DNA of 64,000 bases from Erythrobacter litoralis (GCF_001719165.1 NZ_CP017057.1:1054001-1118000), one strand, 5' to 3'; positions 39,849-49,061 are shown, numbered from the stretch's first letter. Numbers and translations: made by a program. The notes: generated by a model from the sequence alone, not told the origin.

Positions 39849-42605
39849 ATGCGTTCGATCATGTCCGGCTCTGCCGGTTCGTACCGATTCACCCTGCTTG
39901 CAGGCGCCGCTGCCTTCGCGATGGGCGCGCACGGCGCGGCAAATGCGCAGGATGTGCCCGATTCCGACGATGCCGACGAGCTCATTCTGGAGGACGACGT
40001 CCCCAGCGCACCGGAGTCAAACAACCAGATCATCGTGACCGCTTCCAAGCGCGAACAGACCCTTCAGGAAGTGCCCATCTCGGTCTCAGTGACCAGCGGC
40101 GAAACGCTCGAGGCTGCGCAGATCCGCGACGTGCTCGATCTCCAGACAGTGACTCCCTCGCTGCGCGTGAGCCAGCTCCAGACCTCGTCAGCTTCGACCT
40201 TCATCATTCGCGGCTTCGGCAATGGCGACAACAATTTCGGCGTCGAGCCGTCGGTTGGCGTGTTCATCGACGGCGTGTTCCGCTCGCGCTCCGCGTCCGC
40301 CCTCAATGATCTTGCCAACGTCCAGCGGATCGAGGTCCTGAACGGCCCGCAATCGACCCTTTTCGGCAAGAACGCGAGCGCGGGCGTGATTTCCGTCGTT
40401 ACGCGTGAGCCGCAGTTCGATTTCGGCGGCAACATCGAAGCGGTCTATGGCAACTTCAATCAGGTCTTCCTGCGCGGCGACATTACCGGTCCGATCACCG
40501 ACAGCATCGCCTTCTCGCTCGACGGCAGCTATCAGCAGCGCGACGGCTTCGGCGAGATCGTGAATCTCAACGAGGAAATCAACGATCGCAACCGTTACAG
40601 CCTTCGTGGCCAGTTGCTGATCGAGCCGACGACCGACCTCAAGATCCGCCTCATCGCCGACTATGCCAATATCGATGAGGTGTGCTGCCAGACGGGCAAT
40701 CTCGAGATCGGCCCGACCACGCGCGACGCGATCACTGCCGTGGGCGGACAGTTCGGCACGGACTTCTTCGCGGATGAAAACTTCCTCAATGTCGTTCCTC
40801 GCAATCGCAACGAGAACTACGGCTTTTCGGGCCAGATCGACTGGGATCTCGGAAACATCTCCGTCACCTCGATCACAGCTTATCGCGAGCTGCGCAATTC
40901 CTTCGCGCAGGACGTTGACTTCACAAGCGCCGACCTCACCACTGAATCGCGCGACCAGTCTGTCGATACCTTCACCCAGGAATTCCGGATCACGTCGAAT
41001 TTCGACGGGCCTCTCAACTTCCTTCTGGGCGGGTATTATTTCGACGAGCAGATCGAGCAGGATAGCTCGCTCTCGATCGGAGAGGATTTCCGCGACTTTG
41101 CCGCATTCAGCGCAGTCAGCGGAGGCTTTTACAACAGCCCGGATCCCACGTCGCCGCAAAGTCGCCTGAATTCCGGTGCGCTCGTACCCGGCCTCACGCC
41201 CGCACAGCAGATCGGGGCCGGCGAGGCCTTGCTCGCACAGGTCGATCAGCAGCTTGGCCTGCCCGTTGGCAGCGTGCTGGGCGGCGATTTCCTGAGCCGC
41301 GAACGCTTTACGCTCGACAACCGGTCATGGTCGGTCTTCGGCACGGTCGATTTCGAGCCGGTCGATGGTCTCGTTTTCACCGCGGGGTTCAACTACACCG
41401 ACGACCGCAAGGACTTCGCGATCCAGACGACCCCGGGCGATCCGCTGTCAACCTTCAACGTGATTGACCAGTTCATCACCCAGGCGACCGCGCTCAACCC
41501 GGGATTGCCGACAATTACCTCGAGAGAGCAGTTCCAGGCCCTGCCGGCTGCGGTTCAGCAGCAGCTCCAGGCCGCAGCGCTTGATCCCTTGCAGAATCCG
41601 CTGCTTCCGCTTGCGGATCTGCAGTTCCAGACAGGCTTTCTTGATGTGCCGAACCCGGTCGAACCGGGCCGGACGCGCGACGATGATTTCACTTACATCC
41701 TGCGCGCTGCCTATCAGGTGACCCCCGAACTCAACGTATACGCGAGTTATGCGACGGGCTTTAAGGCGAGCTCGGTGAACCTGTCGCGCGACAGTCGCCC
41801 GCCCGCCATCCTGTTCGAGCCGGGGGTCGGTCCGCGTCCCGCGCCCGACGGGAGCAACAATTTCCGCGGATCGACCTTCCTCGCGCCGGACTCACCGATC
41901 ATCGATGCCGGAATCGCCACCCCCAACCTCAGCAACGGGACGCGTGTCGCCGACCCGGAAGAGGCGACGGTCTACGAGATCGGGATGAAGGGGCAGTGGG
42001 ACGGCTTCGGCTTCAACCTCGCGGTGTTCGACCAGACGATCGAAAACTTCCAGGCGTTCATCTTCACCGGGCTCGGCTTCACGCTGCTCAATGCGGGCGA
42101 ACAATCTGTTCGCGGCTTCGAATTCGACGCTACTGCGAACCCGACAGACGGGCTCGTGCTGACGTTCGCGGTCACCCATCTCGATCCGCTGTTCGATAGC
42201 TTCCCGAACCCGGTCTTGGGCGACCTTACAGGTCAGCGCCCCGGCGGTATTCCGGCCTGGGCGATCGCCACTTCGGCGACCTACACCCATGAATTCGACA
42301 GCGGTTCGCGGATCATCACGCGCGTGGACTACAACCACGAAAGCAATACGAACGTGAACAACGGCCTGCCCACGTTCAACTTCGCCCGCGGTGAGACGGA
42401 AATCTTCCGACGAGAGGTCAACACGGTGAACGCATCGACGACACTCGCTTTGAACAACGGCCTCGAAATCGGGGCTTTCGTTCGGAACCTGTTCGACGAT
42501 CGCTGGATCCTGACGGTCGCAGACGGTGTGGCCCAGTCCGGTACGGTGTTTGGCTATCCCAGCCCGCCGCGCACCTATGGCGGAGTGGTTCGCTTCCGCT
42601 TCTGA
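39849..42605 (+). CDS. TonB-dependent outer-membrane receptor
   Basis: A 918-residue receptor with a signal peptide (cleavage after ANA, residue ~33) and an acidic linker. The TonB-box region (NNQIIVTASKREQTLQEVPI) leads into the plug domain with VQRIEVLNGPQSTLFGKNA. A 22-strand beta-barrel follows, ending in the terminal aromatic signature RTYGGVVRFRF. It belongs to the large sphingomonad class that imports siderophores, vitamins or carbohydrates. No neighbour hints at the ligand. ATG 39849 follows GAGAGAGGAACTTCC. A terminator closes the gene. Confidence 0.93.
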   Translation: MRSIMSGSAGSYRFTLLAGAAAFAMGAHGAANAQDVPDSDDADELILEDDVPSAPESNNQIIVTASKREQTLQEVPISVSVTSGETLEAAQIRDVLDLQTVTPSLRVSQLQTSSASTFIIRGFGNGDNNFGVEPSVGVFIDGVFRSRSASALNDLANVQRIEVLNGPQSTLFGKNASAGVISVVTREPQFDFGGNIEAVYGNFNQVFLRGDITGPITDSIAFSLDGSYQQRDGFGEIVNLNEEINDRNRYSLRGQLLIEPTTDLKIRLIADYANIDEVCCQTGNLEIGPTTRDAITAVGGQFGTDFFADENFLNVVPRNRNENYGFSGQIDWDLGNISVTSITAYRELRNSFAQDVDFTSADLTTESRDQSVDTFTQEFRITSNFDGPLNFLLGGYYFDEQIEQDSSLSIGEDFRDFAAFSAVSGGFYNSPDPTSPQSRLNSGALVPGLTPAQQIGAGEALLAQVDQQLGLPVGSVLGGDFLSRERFTLDNRSWSVFGTVDFEPVDGLVFTAGFNYTDDRKDFAIQTTPGDPLSTFNVIDQFITQATALNPGLPTITSREQFQALPAAVQQQLQAAALDPLQNPLLPLADLQFQTGFLDVPNPVEPGRTRDDDFTYILRAAYQVTPELNVYASYATGFKASSVNLSRDSRPPAILFEPGVGPRPAPDGSNNFRGSTFLAPDSPIIDAGIATPNLSNGTRVADPEEATVYEIGMKGQWDGFGFNLAVFDQTIENFQAFIFTGLGFTLLNAGEQSVRGFEFDATANPTDGLVLTFAVTHLDPLFDSFPNPVLGDLTGQRPGGIPAWAIATSATYTHEFDSGSRIITRVDYNHESNTNVNNGLPTFNFARGETEIFRREVNTVNASTTLALNNGLEIGAFVRNLFDDRWILTVADGVAQSGTVFGYPSPPRTYGGVVRFRF

Positions 42606-42631
42606 TTCCTCGTCTTCCCTGAAGGGCAATG

Positions 42632-42670
42632 AAAGGGCTCCGTGCTCCGCTGCACGGGGCCCTTTTCTTT
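42632..42670 (+). terminator. Intrinsic terminator after TonB-dependent receptor
   Basis: An 11-bp stem (GGGCTCCGTGC with GCACGGGGCCC, one G-U pair), a 5-base loop and the tail TTTTCTTT lie 27 bases beyond the receptor stop codon. The poly-A/poly-T symmetry is partial, so it acts mainly on the plus strand. Confidence 0.85.
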
Positions 42671-42769
42671 GGGATCTGCAAGTATTGCAGTTGAATTATG
42701 CGATGCCAGCGTCATGCTAGGCATCAAAGAGCGGGGCATGTCGCCCAGCCTATGGGGGACAATTCGACC

Positions 42770-43216
42770 ATGGATTATGCCGGTTTCTGGATTCGCGTTC
42801 TTGCCTATCTGATCGACGCGGTAATCCTCAGCGTCGTCGGAATGCTGCTTGCACTGCTCTCCGGCGGGGCGATCATCGACATCGAAGCGCAGGAAACGCT
42901 CGGCATCACCGATTTTCTCGGCCTCATCATCGGTCTTGCCTATTTCATCGGCTTCGAAGCTTCGGAAATGCAGGCGACGCCGGGCAAGAAGGCCCTTGGC
43001 CTGATCGTCACGGACATGCAGGGGCAACGCATATCCTATGCACGGGCGGCGGGGCGCTATTTCGGCAAGATCCTGTCGGGCCTCATCCTGCTGATCGGCT
43101 ACATCATGGTGGCCTTTACCGAAAAGAAGCAGGGGCTGCACGATCTGCTTGCTTCGACACTCGTGGTGAAGGGGCAGCCGGGAATGGTCGGCTACGACCC
43201 GAGCGTCTTCGAATAG
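42770..43216 (+). CDS. RDD-family membrane protein
   Basis: A 148-residue protein with the RDD signature: YAGFWIRVLAYLIDAVIL in helix 1 (Arg and Asp conserved), a second helix, TPGKKALGLIV with the family Pro-Gly-Lys, and a final helix followed by QGLHDLLASTLVV. RDD proteins have been linked to ion transport and to unknown membrane functions. ATG 42770 has GGGGGAC upstream; ATG 42752 in frame is the alternative. Confidence 0.87.
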   Translation: MDYAGFWIRVLAYLIDAVILSVVGMLLALLSGGAIIDIEAQETLGITDFLGLIIGLAYFIGFEASEMQATPGKKALGLIVTDMQGQRISYARAAGRYFGKILSGLILLIGYIMVAFTEKKQGLHDLLASTLVVKGQPGMVGYDPSVFE

Positions 43217-43218
43217 TA

Positions 43219-45768
43219 TCAGAGTTCGCGCAGGGCGCGGGCCGGTTTCGCTCGCAGGAGCGGGAGCGAACCGCCCAGCGCGAAGGCCAGCACCATGACG
43301 AGGCCGAGGCCGAGCACGCCCAGCACCGCGCCCCAGTCGGGCAGCCAGTCGAATTCGAACAATTGGGTGATGACCACCCAGCCGAGCAGGCTGCCTAGCC
43401 CGAGCGCCACGAAAGCGAGCGCGGCGGCGATCAGGCCGTATTCAGCGAGCTGCATCAGCAGGATCTGCTTACGGCTTGCCCCGAGAACCCTCAGCACGAC
43501 AGTGTCATAGGTGCGCGAAGCGCGCGCGGCAGCGATTGCGCCCATCAGCACGGCTAACCCGGCGAGGACCGCGACCGCCGCCGCGGCGAGCGTTGCGAGG
43601 CCGACCTGACGCAGGATCGTGCGCGCCTCGCCCAGCACTTCGCCGACCTCGACCACCGAAGAGGAAGGAAATTCGCGCACCAGCGCCCGCAGCAGCTGGC
43701 CGCGCGCCTCGCGGTTCGGTCCCGAACCGGCATCGTCCGGCAGGTCGATCGTGGCGGCGAGATTGTGCGGCGCATCGCTGATCGCGTTGCGGCTGAAGAC
43801 GATCAGGAAATTGAATCCCATGCTCTCCCAGTCGATTTCGCGCAGGTTCGCGATACGTGCGGTCCGTTCGACGCCGAGGATACCGACAGTGAGGTAATCG
43901 CCCACATCGAGATCGAGCGCGCGTGCAAACTCGGCATCGATCGAGACGAGCGGTTCGCCCGAATGCATCGGGCTCCACCATTCGCCTTCGACCACGCGGT
44001 TGCCCTGCGGCAGGCGGTCGGCGTAGGTGAGGCCCCGCTCGCCGCGCAGGCCCCACGCGCCTTCGGGCAATTCCTCGAGCTCGGACACGCGCACCATGTC
44101 GCCCTCGGGCCCATAGGCGAGCACAGCGCCGCGCAGGGTCGGGACCAGGCGCAGGCCGGCTTCGGGAAAACGCTCCTCCACCAGTTCGATGAAGCGCGCC
44201 TCTTTGGCCACGGGCACGTCGAGCACGAAATAGTCCGGCGCTTCGCGTGGCACGCGGCTGTCGATATTGCCCTCGATCGCAGTCTGGATCGCGGCCAGCA
44301 GCACGAAGGCGGCCAACCCGAAGCCGAGCGCGGTCACGAGGGCGCCGGTCGGTGCGCCGGGGCGGTGGATATTGGCAAGCGCGCTTCTGAGGATCGGATT
44401 GGAAGGGCGCGGCAACCGGCGTGCGGCGGCCTGGATAGCGAAGCCAAGCCCGGCGAGCAGGGCGAGCGCCACGCCCGCCCCGGCCAGGAATCCGGCGGAC
44501 AGACGCGGCTCGGCCGTGGTGAGAAGCGCGAGCGCGCAGATCGCGGCCAATCCCGCCGCGGTCACGCCGAGCGCACGGCGGTCGCGCGAAAGCGGCGTGA
44601 CGCGCGAGCGCATCAGCGCCATGGCCGGGAAACTGCGCGCACGCAGCAACGGCGCCGCGGCGAAGGCAAACGCGACGAGCAAGCCATAGGAACCAGCAAG
44701 CAGGAGCGGCGCCGGCTCGATGATGAAGCCGCTTTGCACCGGCAGCAGCCCTTCGAGAGCCGCTCCCAGTAGCGGTGTGACGAGCACGCCCACTGCCAGC
44801 CCCGCAAGGCTGCCGACGAGCGCAGCGAAAGCCACCTGCAAGGCATAGATCCGCACGATGTCGCGCGAGGATGCGCCCAGCACCTTGAAGGTGGCGATGC
44901 TGGTGCGGCGCTGGTCGAGATACGAGGAAACGCCGCCCGCGATGCCGATACCCGCGATGACGAGCGCTGCGAGCCCGACCAGCGTGAGAAAATCGCTCAT
45001 CTGCGCGACGAACCGATCCGCTCCGGGCGAGGCGCGGTCGCGGGTGCGGAAATCAAAGCCGGCATTGGGGAAGGCTTCGGTCAGCGATTCCTCGACGGCT
45101 TCGGGATCGCTGCCCTGATCGGCGAAGGCGACGCGGTACTTGCTCTGGTAGAGCGCGCCCGGTTGCAGGAGCCCCGCGCGCCCGGGCACGTCCTCGGCAA
45201 CGATGACGGTCGGCCCGAGCTGGAAACCCTCGGACAACCTGTCAGGCTCGTTCTCGATCACGCCTGCGACGGTCAGTTCGACGGTGCCGATGGTGAAGGT
45301 GTCGCCGGTTTCGATATCGAGCCGGTCCATCGCTCCGCGCGCAAGCCATGCCCGATTGCCCGACGGCGCGCCCGCTTCGCGGCCCTCTTCCAACGTGAGC
45401 GTGCCGTAGAGCGGCCAGCGCGCGTCCACCGCCTTCAGTTCGACCGGCGCCGCATTCTCTCCGGCGCTCGCCATCGCCTGCAGCCTCGTGCCGCCCGAAA
45501 TCGTGCCGTATTCCCCAAGGGCGGCCTTTTCCTCTTCCGAAAGATCGCGCTGCCAGACCTCGATTTCGAGATCTCCGCCGAGCAATTCCTGCCCGCTCGC
45601 CGCCAGTTCTCGTTCGATCGCGGCGGTCAGCGTGCCGATCGCGGCAAGCGCCGCCGTGCCGAGAAAGATGCAGACCAGCAGCAGGCGCAGCCCCTTGAAG
45701 CGCGCGTTGAGATCGCGCCGGGCGATCCGCCATGCCGCGCCCCAGGAGAGGCCTGCCGCCTCGTTCAC
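43219..45768 (-). CDS. ABC transporter permease, FtsX-like (YbbP family)
   Basis: An 849-residue inner-membrane permease. It has one N-terminal helix, a large periplasmic domain (MacB-PCD-like), then two FtsX/MacB repeats of membrane helices with a further periplasmic domain between them. This is the YbbP arrangement. With the ATPase encoded immediately upstream (4-base overlap) and the neighbouring TesA-like esterase, it matches the ybbA-ybbP-tesA set of E. coli. Lipid or fatty-acyl export is suspected but not shown. Confidence 0.9.
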   Translation of the reverse strand: MNEAAGLSWGAAWRIARRDLNARFKGLRLLLVCIFLGTAALAAIGTLTAAIERELAASGQELLGGDLEIEVWQRDLSEEEKAALGEYGTISGGTRLQAMASAGENAAPVELKAVDARWPLYGTLTLEEGREAGAPSGNRAWLARGAMDRLDIETGDTFTIGTVELTVAGVIENEPDRLSEGFQLGPTVIVAEDVPGRAGLLQPGALYQSKYRVAFADQGSDPEAVEESLTEAFPNAGFDFRTRDRASPGADRFVAQMSDFLTLVGLAALVIAGIGIAGGVSSYLDQRRTSIATFKVLGASSRDIVRIYALQVAFAALVGSLAGLAVGVLVTPLLGAALEGLLPVQSGFIIEPAPLLLAGSYGLLVAFAFAAAPLLRARSFPAMALMRSRVTPLSRDRRALGVTAAGLAAICALALLTTAEPRLSAGFLAGAGVALALLAGLGFAIQAAARRLPRPSNPILRSALANIHRPGAPTGALVTALGFGLAAFVLLAAIQTAIEGNIDSRVPREAPDYFVLDVPVAKEARFIELVEERFPEAGLRLVPTLRGAVLAYGPEGDMVRVSELEELPEGAWGLRGERGLTYADRLPQGNRVVEGEWWSPMHSGEPLVSIDAEFARALDLDVGDYLTVGILGVERTARIANLREIDWESMGFNFLIVFSRNAISDAPHNLAATIDLPDDAGSGPNREARGQLLRALVREFPSSSVVEVGEVLGEARTILRQVGLATLAAAAVAVLAGLAVLMGAIAAARASRTYDTVVLRVLGASRKQILLMQLAEYGLIAAALAFVALGLGSLLGWVVITQLFEFDWLPDWGAVLGVLGLGLVMVLAFALGGSLPLLRAKPARALREL

Positions 45769-46475
45769 GCCGCTTTGCCTTTCGCGGCGGCTTTGGTGTC
45801 GGAGACGATCACTCCGTCGGCCATCGTCAGTACCCGCTCGCAGCGTTTCGCGAGCGCTTCGTCATGGGTGATGATGAGCAGCGTCGCGCCGGTTTCCGCG
45901 CGGCGGGCAAGGAGCAGGTCGATGATTTCCTCGCCGGTTGCCACGTCCAGATTTCCGGTCGGTTCGTCGGCGAAAATCAGTTCCGGGCGCGGCGCAGTGG
46001 CGCGGGCGATCGCGACGCGCTGCTGTTCGCCGCCCGAAAGCTGGGTCGGGTAATGGCCGGTTCGATGGCCGAGCCCGACCGCTTCGAGTTCGGCAATCGC
46101 CCGCTCGCGCGCGTCGTGCGCCCCGGCGAGTTCCATCGGAGTCGCGACATTTTCCGCTGCGGTCATGGTGGGGAGCAGGTGGAAGGCCTGGAGCACGATC
46201 CCGATCCTTCCCCGGCGCGCGGCGGCAAGGCCGTCTTCGCCCAATGCGGTGTAATCGGCCCCGGCAACGGTGAGGCTTCCGCCGCTCGCCCGCTCCAGTC
46301 CGGACAGAACCGCCATCAGCGAGCTCTTGCCCGACCCCGAGGGGCCGAGCAGCGCGACGACCTCTCCGCGCGCGATGTCGAGATCGATGCCGCGCAGGAT
46401 CTCGACCGGCTTGCGGTCGGAACCGAGTGTCAAAGTGAGATTGCGGGCGGTGAGGGCGAGGGAAGGGCTTGTCAC
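45765..46475 (-). CDS. ABC transporter ATP-binding protein (YbbA/LolD type)
   Basis: A 236-residue ATPase. Walker A is LLGPSGSGKSSLM, the Q-loop is in IGIVLQAFHLLPTMTA, the signature is QLSGGEQQRVAIARA, Walker B is LIFADEPTGNLD, and the switch His is in IITHDEAL. The start is taken as GTG 46475, which places the beta-strand core at the usual distance. The open frame extends into the divergent esterase promoter without homology. Its stop overlaps the permease start. Confidence 0.92.
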   Translation of the reverse strand: MTSPSLALTARNLTLTLGSDRKPVEILRGIDLDIARGEVVALLGPSGSGKSSLMAVLSGLERASGGSLTVAGADYTALGEDGLAAARRGRIGIVLQAFHLLPTMTAAENVATPMELAGAHDARERAIAELEAVGLGHRTGHYPTQLSGGEQQRVAIARATAPRPELIFADEPTGNLDVATGEEIIDLLLARRAETGATLLIITHDEALAKRCERVLTMADGVIVSDTKAAAKGKAA

Positions 46476-46531
46476 GCGGGCTCGATGGCATAGGTGGATG
46501 GGGCACACAAGATACGCGAGGGCACGGCGGA

Positions 46532-47269
46532 ATGATGCTTCTAAGCAGGATCGGAAGGAATGCGGGCGTGGGACTGCTGGCGCTCGCGCTCGCCGCATGC
46601 GGCGGGGACGTGGCCGAGGACACGACCGTCCCGCCTGCTTCCGGCGCAGCTCGTACGCTCGGGGCCGAGGGGCCACCCCCGATCCCGGTCATGGGGCCGG
46701 AGCGCAATATCCTCGCCTTCGGGGACAGCCTGTTCGCCGGATACGGGCTGGAAGAGGGCGAAAGCTATCCCGCCCGGCTTGAAATGGCCCTGCGTGCAAA
46801 GGGGGTGAATGCCGATATCGTCAATGCCGGCGTTTCGGGCGATACGACCGCAGCGGGACGCCTGCGGCTCGCCTTCACGCTCGACGCACAGGAGGAAAAG
46901 CCCGACCTCTTCATTCTCGAACTGGGCGGTAACGACATGCTGCGCGGGCTTTCGCCGGCCGAAACGCGCGCCAATCTTGCCGCTATGCTCGAAGAGCTCA
47001 AGCAACGTGGCATTCCCGTCCTCCTCATGGGGATGCGCGCGCCGCCCAATTACGGGCCGGATTACCAGCGTGATTTCGATGCGATCTATGCCGATCTCGC
47101 GCAGGAATACAGCGCCGACCTGGTGCCTTTCTGGCTCGAATCGATCTACGAGCAGCAAAATTTGTTCCAGGCCGACCGGATCCATCCGACAGAGCAGGGG
47201 ATCGAAGAACTGGTCGAGGCGACGCTGTCGGACGTCCGCGCGGCTCTTCCCGAGACGGACGAAGGCTAG
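46532..47269 (+). CDS. TesA-like SGNH/GDSL esterase, lipoprotein
   Basis: A 245-residue SGNH hydrolase. A lipobox (LALAACGG, Cys near residue 23) is followed by block I FGDSLFAGYG (nucleophile Ser), block II around NAGVSGDTTAAG, block III GGNDMLRG and block V with the Asp/His pair in DRIHPTEQG. It should be an acyl-thioesterase/arylesterase held on the periplasmic side. Divergent from the ABC exporter ATPase by 56 bases and overlapping recF by 4 bases at its 3' end. Confidence 0.9.
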   Translation: MMLLSRIGRNAGVGLLALALAACGGDVAEDTTVPPASGAARTLGAEGPPPIPVMGPERNILAFGDSLFAGYGLEEGESYPARLEMALRAKGVNADIVNAGVSGDTTAAGRLRLAFTLDAQEEKPDLFILELGGNDMLRGLSPAETRANLAAMLEELKQRGIPVLLMGMRAPPNYGPDYQRDFDAIYADLAQEYSADLVPFWLESIYEQQNLFQADRIHPTEQGIEELVEATLSDVRAALPETDEG

Positions 47270-48366
47270 AGCGGTTCCAGCGCGCCATTCGCCACGCGCC
47301 ACACCGCCGCTTCGCTCGCGATCTCGCTGAAGGGGGCGAGCTCGGTTCCCGTCATCCAGACCTGTGCACGGCCTGCCGCGAGCCGCCTGAACAGTTCGGC
47401 CCGGCGGACCGGGTCGAGGTGAGCCGCCACCTCGTCGAGCAGCAGAACGCTCGGCCGGCCCGAGGCGGCGAGGATGCCGTGGGCCAGCGTGATCGCGATC
47501 AGCATGGCTTTCTGCTCGCCCGTGGAACAGGCAGCGGCAAGCTGTCCCGGTGAGCCGTCGGGGCGCATCATCACGACTTCCAGTTCATCGCGATGCGGAC
47601 CTGTCAGCGCCCGGCCGGCGGCCCGGTCCCGTGCACGTTCGCGGGCGAGAGTGGCGGCAAGCTCCTCGGGTCCGGTCGGCCCTCCGGCGCAGTAGGTGAG
47701 GATCGGCCGGGCGAAAGGCTCGGGGGGGAGGGCAGAGAGCTCCTCGCCGAGCAGTTTCACCAGCAGGGCTCGCGTTTCGGCAACTCGTGCGCCCGCTTCG
47801 GCAAGCTGCGCCTCGATCGCATCGAGCCAGCGCGGCTCCCGATTGTCCTCCAGCAGGCGATTGCGTTCGCGCAGGGCGCCCTCGAGTTGGCTTACCGCCC
47901 GCGCATGCGCAGGTTCGATCGCCAGCGCCATCCGGTCGACGAAGCGACGCCGCGCTCCCGCGCTGTCAGTGAACAGCCCGTCCATCGCCGGGGTCAGCCA
48001 GCTGACGGCGTGCCATTCGGAGAGCGCCGCAGCGCTCGCCTCGGCCCCGTTGATCCGCACCAGCCTGCGGCCTGGCTGTTCGGGCCTGGTGTAAGTGCCG
48101 AGCCGAGCGGAGACCTGCCCCTGTTCGACAAGACTTGCGCCGATGGCAAAGGGGGAGGGCGGTTCGCCGGGCCGTTCGCGCCGAGCCAGTTCCGTCAGCT
48201 GCGCGCGTCTCAACCCGCGGCCGGGCGCAAGCAGGGAAATCGCTTCCAGCACGTTGGTCTTGCCGGCCCCGTTCGCGCCCACCAGCAGATTGAAATGCGC
48301 GGTTTCCACCAGCTCGCTATGGGCGTGGTTGCGGAAATCCTGAAGGGTGATCCTAGCGAGCGGCAT
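47266..48366 (-). CDS. recF: DNA replication and repair protein RecF
   Basis: A 366-residue SMC-like ATPase. It has DFRNHAHSELV at the N-terminus, Walker A GANGAGKTN near residues 32-40, the signature region ACSTGEQKAMLIAITLAHG and Walker B VLLLDEVAAHLD. It helps load RecA at single-strand gaps. It is not next to dnaA/dnaN here, as is usual for alphaproteobacteria. Its promoter region (48367-48600) is shared with the divergent small-peptide/PspC operon. Confidence 0.94.
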   Translation of the reverse strand: MPLARITLQDFRNHAHSELVETAHFNLLVGANGAGKTNVLEAISLLAPGRGLRRAQLTELARRERPGEPPSPFAIGASLVEQGQVSARLGTYTRPEQPGRRLVRINGAEASAAALSEWHAVSWLTPAMDGLFTDSAGARRRFVDRMALAIEPAHARAVSQLEGALRERNRLLEDNREPRWLDAIEAQLAEAGARVAETRALLVKLLGEELSALPPEPFARPILTYCAGGPTGPEELAATLARERARDRAAGRALTGPHRDELEVVMMRPDGSPGQLAAACSTGEQKAMLIAITLAHGILAASGRPSVLLLDEVAAHLDPVRRAELFRRLAAGRAQVWMTGTELAPFSEIASEAAVWRVANGALEPL

Positions 48367-48439
48367 GGGTGTGGGCCGCGCTTACCATGGGCGCGGGCAA
48401 AGGCCATAGCGAGCTTCGCAATTACCCGATCCCAAGAGA

Positions 48440-48454
48440 TGGGAAAATTTCCCA
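48440..48454. promoter_or_regulatory. Palindrome, candidate enhancer-binding site
   Basis: TGGGAAA-A-TTTCCCA is a perfect 7-bp inverted repeat around one central base. It is centred 84 bases upstream of the -24 element of the sigma-54-type promoter, the usual distance for an activator (PspF-like) site. It is also 74 bases from the recF start on the other strand, so it could instead be a recF operator. Confidence 0.5.
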
Positions 48455-48528
48455 AGCTTTCGGTAAGATGAACGAAGCCCCTTCCGGCTGCGAGTCGTGA
48501 AAGCCCGGAATTTCGCCATTTTTCGAGT

Positions 48529-48545
48529 TTGGCATAGCTCCTGCA
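48529..48545 (+). promoter_or_regulatory. Sigma-54 (-24/-12) promoter
   Basis: TTGGCATAGCTCCTGCA fits the RpoN consensus (YTGGCACGNNNNTTGCW). GG is at 48531-48532 and GC at 48543-48544, with exactly ten bases between. Transcription would start near 48556 and give a leader of about 45 bases before the first small gene. Phage-shock (psp) operons are classically RpoN-dependent, which fits the PspC gene downstream. Confidence 0.7.
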
Positions 48546-48600
48546 AAGTATCGGATGTCCCGAACGGGACGAGACGAAACACCAATCAAGGAGACACGAA

Positions 48601-48711
48601 ATGTTTGCCGACACCTATGACCGCTTCGCTGCCGCCGCCTTCTCGCTGTTCGCGACGGCCGCTTTCCTCGCCTATGCGATCATCCCCGCCAGCCCCACGC
48701 TGATGGCCTGA
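48601..48711 (+). CDS. Small membrane peptide 1 (PASP family)
   Basis: A 36-residue peptide with ribosome site AAGGAGA six bases before the ATG. It has a short charged N-terminus (MFADTYDRF), one hydrophobic helix (about residues 10-28) and the ending AIIPASPTLMA. It is the first of three tandem paralogues. The DNA of its 3' half (CTCGCCTATGCGATC, GCCAGCCCC, GCCTGATCGCGC) is nearly repeated in the next gene, showing recent duplication. No known family comes to mind. It is probably a single-pass inner-membrane peptide. Confidence 0.75.
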   Translation: MFADTYDRFAAAAFSLFATAAFLAYAIIPASPTLMA

Positions 48712-48732
48712 TCGCGCACCGCCAAACCCCCG

Positions 48733-48861
48733 ATGATGAAAGACACCCTCATGTTCCGCAGCAATTTCGCAAACCAGCTCGCCGCAGCCGCCTTTTCGGT
48801 GATCCTGTCGGCCTCGTTCCTCGCCTATGCGATCGTCCCGGCCAGCCCCGGCCTCGCCTGA
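48733..48861 (+). CDS. Small membrane peptide 2 (PASP family)
   Basis: A 42-residue peptide from ATG 48733, or 36 residues from ATG 48751, which aligns exactly with the start of peptide 1. It has a polar N-terminus (MFRSNFANQ), one hydrophobic helix and the ending FLAYAIVPASPGLA. No strong ribosome site precedes either ATG. Translation could be coupled to peptide 1, whose stop is 21 bases upstream of the first ATG. Confidence 0.72.
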   Translation: MMKDTLMFRSNFANQLAAAAFSVILSASFLAYAIVPASPGLA

Positions 48862-48914
48862 TCGCGCCAGAGCTTGAAACGCCCCCGAAACCCCGTTCAG
48901 AAGGAAAAGGAAAA

Positions 48915-49061
48915 ATGTACTCGTTCTTCGATCAGGCCGGATGCCGCACCCAGCGCGCTCTAGCAGTGGCCGGGTCGCTGATCATCACCGTTGTCCTGAT
49001 GGCCTCGGCGATGGTGCCCGCCAGCCCTTCCACCCCCCTCATCACAGGAGCCCTCGCATGA
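48915..49061 (+). CDS. Small membrane peptide 3 (PASP family)
   Basis: A 48-residue peptide with AAGGAAAAGG upstream. It is the most divergent copy, with a longer N-terminus containing a Cys (FFDQAGCRTQRA), one hydrophobic helix and AMVPASPSTPLITGALA. The VPASP motif sits at the same place after the helix as in peptides 1 and 2. Its stop overlaps the start of the PspC gene (ATGA at 49058-49061), tying the small peptides to PspC translation. Confidence 0.75.
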   Translation: MYSFFDQAGCRTQRALAVAGSLIITVVLMASAMVPASPSTPLITGALA

